Assembly: GCA_030620455.1 (NCBI GenBank)
Contig: JAUXEQ010000078.1
Coordinates: forward strand, 1 to 6,827
Reading direction: 5' to 3'
DNA length: 6,827 bases
From: a bacterium
GTDB lineage: Bacteria > UBP14 > UBA6098 > B30-G16
Part shown: in pieces, positions 1 to 5,708 of the stretch
How the letters are laid out: each line of letters starts with the position of its first letter
Position numbering within the stretch: position 1 is the stretch's first letter
The notes under the pieces: generated by a model
What the model saw: only the letters and a program-made list of their open reading frames with translations
The model's database searches: none
What the model was told of the DNA's origin: nothing
Program-made: the position numbers and the translations under genes

Positions 1-1641
1 AATCTCATTTTTTCTAATCTTTTCTATTACTACGTTATTATAAGGGTCAAGATCAATGCTTTTTTTCCAGTAAAAAAGAGCGGAATCAACTTTTCCAAGG
101 GAAAAATAAGCGTCACCAATATGATCTTGAATTGTTGGATCCTTCCCATAAATGCTTTCTGCTCTGAGCAGAACACCTAATGCACTTTTTACCTTACCTT
201 TTCTGAAAAGTGCCCATCCATAGCTATCGATATAAGCTGCATTATCCGGATCCTTTTTCAGAGCTTTCTTAATGAGCTTTGATGCAAACTTTATTCTATG
301 ATTATCGTCAACTAATAAATATCCAAGATAATTCAATATTTGTGGATTATCTGGGTCAAGTTTATATAACTTTTCAAGAATTGAAATAGCTTCAGGTCTA
401 TAACCAGCTCTTTCCCTTGTATCCCCCAAAGCAAAAAGAACTTTATTATCGCCCGGTTGCAGAAATAACGCTTTCTGAAGCCACCTGGATGCCAAATCGT
501 ATAAACCCGCTTCACTAAATATTGCACCACCCCATAATAAGAATTTAAATTTATCTTGCAATTTCTCAAGTCCCTGATTAAGTGTGGAAATCAAACTATC
601 ATATTTTTCTTGCTTTCCATATATTCCTGCTAAGTTGGTATATGTTTCATCTCTGGGTTCAATTTCTAGGGATCTTTTATAATTCACAACAGCTGAATCA
701 AAAAGTTCAAGTTTTTCGCAGCAAACTCCTGAATAGAAATAAATATCTGCATTTTTCCGACCGAGTTTAACAGCCCGGTTTAATAACTTCAATGCATATT
801 CATCCTCACCAAAATACAATAGATGATAACCGTAGGATTGCAAAACAACAGCAGAATCCTTGGGAAATCTTCCTAAATACTTTTGAATAAGTAAATCCAA
901 GCGTTGGCTATTCAATCTCGAAGCCAACAATTCTCTTAGAATGTTTAATCGAGCATCGGGATCATCGTGTGTAACCCTCAGAAATCTGCTATATAATGAA
1001 AATAATGAATCCTCCATTCCCAGATGAAAGTATAATGAAAAAAGCACCTCATAAACTTCTTTAAGGGAAATATCTATAGAAATAGACTTGTTAAGATACT
1101 CAATAGCTAACTCATACTCACCTATTCTTCCATAGGCTAATCCAGTTTTAAGTAATAACTCCATAGATTCTGGGAATTTTTTTAAACCATCCAAACCCAC
1201 GTTGATCGTTTCCTTAAAATTACCTTTCGCATTGAGACATCGCATGAGTTCAGAATAGTCTCTTTCCTGTGCCAGATGTGACTCGACGATAAAAGGCAAA
1301 GCTCTTTCGCATTTCCCCTTTATTAAATTTATTCTCCCAATCAGTAAATTAATCTCTTCATCATTTGGCGAAATCTTTTGAGCTTCAATAGCTTTATCCA
1401 TTGCTTTGTCGTAAAAACCCATAGTATAAAGAACTTCGCTAATGCAATATTTTATTGTCGGGTCTCTCGGAGCAAACAATTCAGCAAGCAAATACTTCTC
1501 GAGTGCGCTTTGATAATCGGCATATATATCTTGCTCTATAAGCCCCTGGCTGAATATCTCCAAAGCAGTGTAAGTATCTTGAGCAGAAACGGACACAACA
1601 ATGAAAAGAAGGATTAAAAAAAATTTATATTTTCTATACAT
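1..1641 (-). CDS. Exported tetratricopeptide-repeat (TPR) protein, C-terminus cut by window edge
   Basis: Reading the minus strand from the ATG at 1641 gives 547 codons with no stop before the left edge, so the gene is partial at its 3' end. Residues 1-20 look like a Sec signal peptide: a basic start (MYRKYK), a hydrophobic core and a V-S-A cleavage site before Q21. After residue 40 the protein is helical TPR repeats with typical G-Y/A-x-x-A and DP-x-N signatures. The clearest units are near residues 63-95, 161-194, 264-330, 365-432, 433-467, 468-501 and 502-535. The NAAYIDSYGWALFRKG segment (467-482) and the DHIGDAYFSLGK segment (507-517) are typical of long bacterial TPR proteins of the periplasm or outer membrane. 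TPRs are scaffolds for protein binding, so the partner cannot be told from sequence. There is no clear SD before the ATG. The start is chosen because it places the signal peptide at the N-terminus. Confidence 0.9.
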   Translation of the reverse strand, partial: MYRKYKFFLILLFIVVSVSAQDTYTALEIFSQGLIEQDIYADYQSALEKYLLAELFAPRDPTIKYCISEVLYTMGFYDKAMDKAIEAQKISPNDEEINLLIGRINLIKGKCERALPFIVESHLAQERDYSELMRCLNAKGNFKETINVGLDGLKKFPESMELLLKTGLAYGRIGEYELAIEYLNKSISIDISLKEVYEVLFSLYFHLGMEDSLFSLYSRFLRVTHDDPDARLNILRELLASRLNSQRLDLLIQKYLGRFPKDSAVVLQSYGYHLLYFGEDEYALKLLNRAVKLGRKNADIYFYSGVCCEKLELFDSAVVNYKRSLEIEPRDETYTNLAGIYGKQEKYDSLISTLNQGLEKLQDKFKFLLWGGAIFSEAGLYDLASRWLQKALFLQPGDNKVLFALGDTRERAGYRPEAISILEKLYKLDPDNPQILNYLGYLLVDDNHRIKFASKLIKKALKKDPDNAAYIDSYGWALFRKGKVKSALGVLLRAESIYGKDPTIQDHIGDAYFSLGKVDSALFYWKKSIDLDPYNNVVIEKIRKNEI

Positions 1642-1769
1642 CTGAGTAAATAAATCAATACTAATTTTACAGTCAATTAATTATTGTTTTTTTTAAGCAT
1701 AGTAGTTTCTTGTGTGATTATAAATTTTTAAATGTGAATAATTTCCAATATTTAAAAACTCAAACTTAA
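1642..1769. promoter_or_regulatory. Divergent intergenic region with candidate promoters for both flanking genes
   Basis: These 128 very AT-rich bases separate two genes read away from each other, so promoters for both should lie here. On the plus strand the best -10 candidate is TATAAA at 1719-1724, which would give a leader of about 40 bases; no good -35 box lies 17 bases upstream. A second AT-rich element, AATATTT, lies at 1747-1753. On the minus strand TTGACT (1676 down to 1671) resembles a -35 box, but its spacing to a convincing -10 is poor. Neither flanking start codon has a clear SD, unlike the genes inside the downstream operon. No operator-like palindrome was recognised. Confidence 0.4.
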
Positions 1770-2933
1770 ATGGAACATTTAAAAATAGCATATATTACCT
1801 ATTACGATTTAAATAAAGATACCGCTGCTACCGAACACATTCTAAGCGTTGTAAATGGTTTATCGGCACTCGGTCATCAAATTGATTTAATAATTCCACG
1901 ATTAGCGGATAGAAAACCTGATAAAAATATTAATGTAATTGAAACAGGTAGCAAAATATCGATTCTATTCGATATTGCAGCTTCTAAGAAGATAAACAAA
2001 GCTTACGATATAGTTTACATTAGAGATTATATGGGAGCAAATAAACTTATTAACACAACAAAAAAGAGGAACATTCCTATTTGTATCGAGCACAACGGTC
2101 TTATCCTTGAGGAAGCCATGAGATCTCAAGATACTAAGTATAAAATTCTTGCGATCTTCGACTCAAAATTTACTCTACCTCGAAGGCTAAAAAAAGCTGA
2201 TGTAAACATAGCAGTTACACCAACTATTGGCGAATATTACGTGAAAAGATATAATTTGAATCCTAATAATTTTATACATATTCCAAACGGCGTCGATATA
2301 AAACGTTTTCATCCTGAAAAGAATTTGCATTCATTAAGACGAGATTTGGAACTTATCCCGGAGAATGATTTTTGGATAGGTTACATTGGCTCAATGTTCC
2401 CTTGGCATATGTTTGAAACACTCATAGGTGGATTTGAATTATTAGCTTCACAGAGAAAAGATGTCATGTTATTCTTGGGTGGAAGTGGGCCCGAACTCGG
2501 TTTAATAAAAAAAATACTCAAAAGCAGTGAATACGCAAATCGTGTAAAATTAATTTCGCCATTAAAAATATCAGAAAGTCATAAATACATTCGAGCTCTC
2601 GATATCGGAATAGCATTAATGGATCCTGCAATAGCGAAATTTTGCTGGCAGGTTAAAATTAATCACAATGCTGCATCAGGAATACCAACGATAATAACTC
2701 ATGCAGATGTATTTAACGACCTTGAAAAAAGCGGTGTGGCTGTTGGTTTAAAGAAATTAACAAAAGAATCTTTTGCTAAAGCAATAGATAATCTCATTGT
2801 TGATTATGTTGCGAAAGATTTTGGGTACTTAGCAAGAATTTATGTTGAACAAAATCTTTCTTGGGATATAATAGTTGATAAAATTAGTAATCATTTAATT
2901 TCAGTTGTTGGAGGTAAGAAATGGCAGATGTAG
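1770..2933 (+). CDS. GT4-like (GT-B fold) glycosyltransferase with diverged donor-site motif
   Basis: This 387-residue protein has the usual length and layout of a family-4-like glycosyltransferase, which moves a sugar from a nucleotide-sugar donor to a glycan, lipid or small acceptor in the cytoplasm. The N-terminal Rossmann half starts with KIAYITYYD (5-13) and has the expected helix ending LSALGHQIDLI (31-41). The inter-domain motif IPNGVD is at 171-176, followed by a C-terminal half with YIGSMFPWH (205-213), the GGSGPE loop (237-242) and the AASGIPTIIT segment (301-310). The EX7E glutamates usually found just before that last segment are missing: H299 stands where the second Glu normally lies. 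The protein may use an unusual donor, use another residue, or be weakly active. The start fits the first beta strand but has no clear SD. Its last 13 bp overlap the thioredoxin start, so it heads the operon. Donor and acceptor cannot be inferred. Confidence 0.85.
   Translation: MEHLKIAYITYYDLNKDTAATEHILSVVNGLSALGHQIDLIIPRLADRKPDKNINVIETGSKISILFDIAASKKINKAYDIVYIRDYMGANKLINTTKKRNIPICIEHNGLILEEAMRSQDTKYKILAIFDSKFTLPRRLKKADVNIAVTPTIGEYYVKRYNLNPNNFIHIPNGVDIKRFHPEKNLHSLRRDLELIPENDFWIGYIGSMFPWHMFETLIGGFELLASQRKDVMLFLGGSGPELGLIKKILKSSEYANRVKLISPLKISESHKYIRALDIGIALMDPAIAKFCWQVKINHNAASGIPTIITHADVFNDLEKSGVAVGLKKLTKESFAKAIDNLIVDYVAKDFGYLARIYVEQNLSWDIIVDKISNHLISVVGGKKWQM
2910..2914 (+). promoter_or_regulatory. 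Shine-Dalgarno GGAGG for the thioredoxin gene
   Basis: GGAGG sits six bases before the ATG at 2921, inside the last codons of the glycosyltransferase. It fixes the thioredoxin start and supports translation of the second gene by ribosomes arriving from the first. Confidence 0.8.
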
Positions 2934-3250
2934 AACTGGTCGGAGATTCTGAATTTGAAACTAAGGTATTAAAATCGAACAAACCAGTTATGGTGGATTT
3001 TTCAGGCGAATGGTGCCCACCATGCAAGATGATTAACCCTTTTGTGACAAAAATCGCTAAGGAATTTAAAAATAAAATCAATGTCTATATGGTTGATGTG
3101 GATAGAAGCCCGAATATCGCCGCTACATATCAAATTATGAGTATTCCAGCATTGTTATTCTTCAAAGATGGTATACCAATATCATCTATAATAGGTGCTG
3201 TGCCGTATAAACATATCCACAAGAAGGTTATGGAGGTTTTAGAAGTATGA
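2921..3250 (+). CDS. Thioredoxin with WCPPCK active site
   Basis: This is a complete 109-residue single-domain thioredoxin of normal length, a cytoplasmic dithiol reductant normally recharged by thioredoxin reductase. The active site is W31-C32-P33-P34-C35-K36, preceded by the buried acid D26 (VMVDF) and followed by the cis-proline loop SIPALLFF with P76. The family's usual active site is WCGPC; here the glycine is proline (CPPC), a variant known from some plant h-type thioredoxins, and residue 28 is serine instead of the bacterial tryptophan. Such changes can shift redox potential or partner choice, but the effect here is unknown. The gene overlaps the upstream glycosyltransferase by 13 bp and shares ATGA with the downstream lipoprotein gene, so all three are probably translated together. 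No signal peptide is present. No thioredoxin reductase is in this window. Confidence 0.95.
   Translation: MADVELVGDSEFETKVLKSNKPVMVDFSGEWCPPCKMINPFVTKIAKEFKNKINVYMVDVDRSPNIAATYQIMSIPALLFFKDGIPISSIIGAVPYKHIHKKVMEVLEV
3232..3236 (+). promoter_or_regulatory. Shine-Dalgarno GGAGG for the TlpA-like lipoprotein gene
   Basis: GGAGG lies ten bases before the ATG at 3247, slightly long but usable. It supports the start that overlaps the thioredoxin stop as ATGA. Confidence 0.6.
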
Positions 3251-3849
3251 GATTTATTAAGAACTCAATAGCAATCATTGTTGCTCTTTCAATTGTTTTT
3301 ATCTCTATTATCGGTTGCGCTAAAGAAGAGAAGAAGCAAGAGGAATCGAAACCCTCTATTTTCAAACTTCATGAGGAAAAAAAGCAAGAATCCTCAAGAA
3401 CAAGTTTAAGAAAAGCTCCAAATTTTTCATTACCTTCAATTGACGGTAAAAAAATACAACTTTCTGATTATGCCGGAAATGTTGTAATAATAAATTTTTG
3501 GACTACATGGTGCAAACCATGCACTCGTGAAATACCATCATTCGTAAAAATTCAGAAAAAATATAAGAATAAACCGTTTACAATAATTGGCATAAACTTA
3601 GACAATCGTATATCTGAGAGCAAGATTAGACAATTCACAAAAAGTTATGGGATAAACTACCCAATTGCCTTAGGAATGAAAGATCAATCCATTCTCACTC
3701 TATATGGAAGAATAACTTCAATTCCTACGACTTTTATAATCGATAAAAAAGGTTATATCAGGAAAAAAGTTGTCGGGTATGGATCAGAGCAATTTTTCGA
3801 TGAGATAACGCGAACACTTCTGGCAGAAGAAGTGGCAATAAAATCTTGA
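3247..3849 (+). CDS. TlpA/ResA-like thioredoxin-fold lipoprotein
   Basis: This 200-residue protein is a membrane-anchored thiol-disulfide oxidoreductase of the TlpA/ResA/AhpC-TSA-like group. Residues 1-23 form a lipoprotein signal (MRFIKNS, then a hydrophobic stretch) ending in the lipobox I-I-G-C, with C24 as the lipidated cysteine. Residues 25-56 are a charged, low-complexity linker in which EEKKQE occurs twice (27-32 and 43-48). The catalytic domain begins at APNFSLPSIDGKKI (57-70), with active site W88-C89-K90-P91-C92 and the cis-proline loop SIPTTFIID (P160). It therefore acts outside the cytoplasmic membrane. Relatives reduce apocytochrome c cysteines or other exported thiol proteins; the true client here is unknown. 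No cytochrome c biogenesis gene and no CcdA/DsbD electron donor is seen nearby. Its start overlaps the thioredoxin stop by 4 bp. Confidence 0.92.
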   Translation: MRFIKNSIAIIVALSIVFISIIGCAKEEKKQEESKPSIFKLHEEKKQESSRTSLRKAPNFSLPSIDGKKIQLSDYAGNVVIINFWTTWCKPCTREIPSFVKIQKKYKNKPFTIIGINLDNRISESKIRQFTKSYGINYPIALGMKDQSILTLYGRITSIPTTFIIDKKGYIRKKVVGYGSEQFFDEITRTLLAEEVAIKS

Positions 3850-3856
3850 AATAATC

Positions 3857-3860
3857 GGAG
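3857..3860 (+). promoter_or_regulatory. Shine-Dalgarno GGAG for the OsmC-family gene
   Basis: GGAG lies seven bases before the ATG at 3868, in the 18-base gap after the TlpA-like gene, and supports that start. Confidence 0.75.
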
Positions 3861-3867
3861 AAACTAA

Positions 3868-4311
3868 ATGAGTAAAGAACTTAAGGTTCGTCTAATACAA
3901 GGTGATGGATTAACACTATTAGCTAAATCGGACTCAAACCATTGGATTGTCTTTGACACTTCAGAAGAATATGGCGGAAACTCTGGTGCAATAAAACCTT
4001 TCGAGGCTTTCATCGCCTCTTTAGGCAGTTGCACAGGAATGGATGTTCTTTCAATACTTAATAAAATGCGAGTGCCATTTCAAAGACTTTTAATTGAGAT
4101 CACAGTCCAAAGGGTCGAGAACCATTCTAAGATTCCATCCCATATCGATATAATTTATATTATTGAAGGCAATGAAAAGGAAATTCCCACAGAAAAAATC
4201 GAACATGCCATATCATTATCACAAGAAAAATATTGCTCGGTTTCAGCAGTGATAAAAAAAGCAGGAATTCCTATTGAATGGTCATATAAAATAAAATCTC
4301 CATCAAATTAA
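3868..4311 (+). CDS. OsmC/Ohr superfamily protein (YhfA-like)
   Basis: This 147-residue protein has normal OsmC-family length. The family contains thiol-dependent peroxidases that reduce organic hydroperoxides, plus a broad branch (the YhfA type) whose substrates are poorly known. The two family cysteines are present: C55 in FIASLGSCTGMDVLSIL (48-64), on the central helix, and C123 in SQEKYCSVSAV (118-128). E46, just before the first helix, matches the conserved acid of the family. The GSCTGMDV and EKYCSVSA signatures resemble the YhfA-like branch more than classical Ohr. No signal peptide is present, so it should be cytoplasmic. It is the last gene of the operon, 18 bp after the TlpA-like gene. 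The thioredoxin two genes upstream is a reasonable candidate reductant for its disulfide, but this is inferred from position only. Confidence 0.92.
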   Translation: MSKELKVRLIQGDGLTLLAKSDSNHWIVFDTSEEYGGNSGAIKPFEAFIASLGSCTGMDVLSILNKMRVPFQRLLIEITVQRVENHSKIPSHIDIIYIIEGNEKEIPTEKIEHAISLSQEKYCSVSAVIKKAGIPIEWSYKIKSPSN

Positions 4312-4363
4312 GACGATTTTTCATTTTTTTTTCATTTCCTGCACTTTTTCTTAAATCAAGGGC
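4312..4363 (+). other. Gap after the OsmC gene; no clear intrinsic terminator
   Basis: The stretch is T-rich, with a run of nine T at 4324-4332, but no GC-containing stem precedes the run, so a standard intrinsic terminator is not supported. Transcription from the redox operon may therefore continue into the next gene. Confidence 0.35.
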
Positions 4364-4390
4364 TTGACAAATTCATTTAAATCCTAATAT
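4364..4390 (+). promoter_or_regulatory. Candidate sigma70-type promoter for the zinc-ribbon membrane protein gene
   Basis: A perfect -35 box TTGACA lies at 4364-4369. The -10 region is TAATAT at 4385-4390 (15-base spacing), or AATATT at 4386-4391 with 16-base spacing. The leader would be about 25 bases and contains the SD site. The -10 lies inside a near-palindrome, CTAA-TAT-TTAG (4384-4394), and a short inverted repeat TCAAG-GG-CTTGA (4356-4367) overlaps the -35 box. The -35 is strong and the -10 is only fair. Confidence 0.5.
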
Positions 4391-4412
4391 TTAGCATTGC
4401 AGTTAAATCTGT

Positions 4413-4416
4413 GGAG
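4413..4416 (+). promoter_or_regulatory. Shine-Dalgarno GGAG for the zinc-ribbon membrane protein gene
   Basis: GGAG lies five bases before the ATG at 4422 and supports that start, which places the first CxxC only four residues from the N-terminus. Confidence 0.7.
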
Positions 4417-4421
4417 TAATT

Positions 4422-5585
4422 ATGAATATAAAATGCCCGAAATGTGCAGAACCTATAGAAATCGATTTGGAGAAATATCCACCCGGTCAAACTGTCGTGG
4501 TTTGTAAACACTGTAATGCAAAATTTGCAATCAAAATTGATAAATCTATCTACCACAATGCGAGAACAAAAAAGATATCTGATGTTATTTACGCCTTAGA
4601 ATGTCCTTATTGCAAAAACAAAACTGTCCATACTGTTGCACTGCTTAATAAATCTAAACTTTGGCGATGTCCAAAATGCAACAAAATATTTCATGTGGAA
4701 ATCCCTGAAATTATCCTGGATATCGGAGAAAAAATTCAATCCGAAATTAATAATGTATTCAACAACTCACAAAAAATAGAAACGGTATCGACACCGAGCC
4801 AAAAAGCAGAAGTTTTTAAAAAAACAACAGACCAACCCATTCAAGATAGTATTCAAGTTACGCAAATCAAAGATAGTTCATCCACCACTGACACTTCTGA
4901 GCAATCTCAGCATATAAAACTGCTTTCTCCATTAACCGAAGCTGAGAAATACTCAGGTCATTTCCTTGTAAAAATGGGCAATAAGGTAGAAGGACCTATG
5001 TCATTTGCTAATGTTGAGAACTGGGCAAGAACTCATATTATGAAACCCGGAGCTTTGATTGCCATAGCACAAAAGGACCCAGAAAAGTTCTTTCCCGCAG
5101 AATTAATGCCCGAACTTAGACCGTTTTTTCATCCTGAAGAACAAAAACCTACAAATATCCTTAAAGATTTGTTTAATGAGCCAACACCCGGTGAAAAAGT
5201 TCAAGCTGGACTGAGTTCTGGATTTCTAGGGGGAATTGTAACTGGTTTTATTCTTTCACCAATTATTTTGTTTAAGCTTTGGACTCCTATTGCTATTTGG
5301 TCACCATTTTTGCAGGTAGTAATTTTTATAGGTTTTATGGCTATCACTGGCATAGCACTCGGTGCAGTAAATTCAATATTAGAAAGATGGATCCTGGACT
5401 ACCCATGGAACGTAGTAATACAAGTTCTCATTACCCTGATATTTACTCTTATATTCTTTGCAGTAAAAGCAATTCAATACGGAATAAAAAGTTCATTAAT
5501 AACAAGTCTTTTAGTTTTTATTGTAATTCTGCTTACGGGATTACTTGTATGCCAATTCCACAGAAGGTTTGAGGTTGTGGAATAA
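4422..5585 (+). CDS. Zinc-ribbon membrane protein: two CxxC-CxxC ribbons, GYF_2-like domain, four TM segments
   Basis: I do not recognise a named gene here. The 387-residue protein has four parts. (a) Two zinc ribbons: C5-x2-C8 with C28-x2-C31, resembling the MJ0042-type finger, and C61-x2-C64 with C83-x2-C86. (b) A polar Ser/Thr/Gln-rich linker at about 105-165. (c) A segment at about 178-235 resembling the GYF_2/DUF4339 domain, with HFLVKMGNKVEGPMSF (180-195) followed by a helix, a turn and the PAELMPEL end. (d) Four hydrophobic segments near 265-286, 291-316, 330-349 and 355-376, ending in a short basic tail (RR at 381-382). The soluble part is probably cytoplasmic because it has eight zinc-binding Cys and no signal peptide. 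Such proteins are usually annotated as hypothetical; a sensor or protein-binding role is only a guess. It has its own promoter candidate and SD, and is 123 bp from the next gene. Confidence 0.85.
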   Translation: MNIKCPKCAEPIEIDLEKYPPGQTVVVCKHCNAKFAIKIDKSIYHNARTKKISDVIYALECPYCKNKTVHTVALLNKSKLWRCPKCNKIFHVEIPEIILDIGEKIQSEINNVFNNSQKIETVSTPSQKAEVFKKTTDQPIQDSIQVTQIKDSSSTTDTSEQSQHIKLLSPLTEAEKYSGHFLVKMGNKVEGPMSFANVENWARTHIMKPGALIAIAQKDPEKFFPAELMPELRPFFHPEEQKPTNILKDLFNEPTPGEKVQAGLSSGFLGGIVTGFILSPIILFKLWTPIAIWSPFLQVVIFIGFMAITGIALGAVNSILERWILDYPWNVVIQVLITLIFTLIFFAVKAIQYGIKSSLITSLLVFIVILLTGLLVCQFHRRFEVVE

Positions 5586-5640
5586 CTGACTGCATAAGTT
5601 CCAGTTAGATAAACTCATTTCTCAAATTCTTAAAAACTAG

Positions 5641-5660
5641 ATCAAAATGAAAATTTTGAT
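5641..5660. repeat. Perfect 8-bp inverted repeat with GAAA loop
   Basis: ATCAAAAT (5641-5648), loop GAAA (5649-5652) and ATTTTGAT (5653-5660) form a perfect stem capped by a GNRA-type tetraloop when read on the plus strand. The stem is AT-rich (two G-C or C-G pairs at most) and is not followed by a T run, so it is a poor intrinsic terminator. It lies between the zinc-ribbon gene and ecfT and could be an RNA structure in the leader of the latter, or an operator. Confidence 0.5.
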
Positions 5661-5670
5661 ATTATTCCTC

Positions 5671-5699
5671 TTGCGAGTTTAATTTCCTTTCTAAATATT
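5671..5699 (+). promoter_or_regulatory. Weak candidate promoter upstream of ecfT
   Basis: TTGCGA (5671-5676) and AATATT (5694-5699) are 17 bases apart, but AATATT is a poor -10 and lies only nine bases before the start codon at 5709, so transcription from it would give an almost leaderless message. The -10 candidate sits in a near-palindrome CTAAA-TAT-TTTAG (5691-5703). Co-transcription with the upstream gene is equally possible. Confidence 0.2.
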
Positions 5700-5708
5700 T
5701 TAGACATC

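Noticed and set aside
333..770. Open frames of 62-78 codons at 333-569 (minus) and 582-770 (plus)
   Set aside because: Both lie inside the long TPR gene in other frames. They have no family signature, while the TPR frame is continuous and has clear repeats.
1378..1617. 79-codon plus-strand open frame
   Set aside because: It lies antisense to the N-terminal part of the TPR gene, has no SD and no recognisable domain.
2884..3081. 65-codon minus-strand open frame across the glycosyltransferase-thioredoxin junction
   Set aside because: It is antisense to the thioredoxin active-site region, which is certain by its motifs, and shows no features of its own.
4356..4367. Inverted repeat TCAAG-GG-CTTGA as a terminator for the redox operon
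   Set aside because: The loop is only two bases, no T run follows, and it overlaps the -35 box of the next gene. An operator is possible but unsupported.
5279..5572. 97-codon plus-strand open frame inside the zinc-ribbon membrane protein
   Set aside because: It is an out-of-frame shadow. The main frame gives clean hydrophobic helices there, and this one gives mixed, cysteine-rich sequence without a domain.
5586..5708. Vitamin or metal riboswitch upstream of ecfT
   Set aside because: The gap is short and AT-rich, and apart from one AT-rich hairpin it has no conserved riboswitch core I can see.
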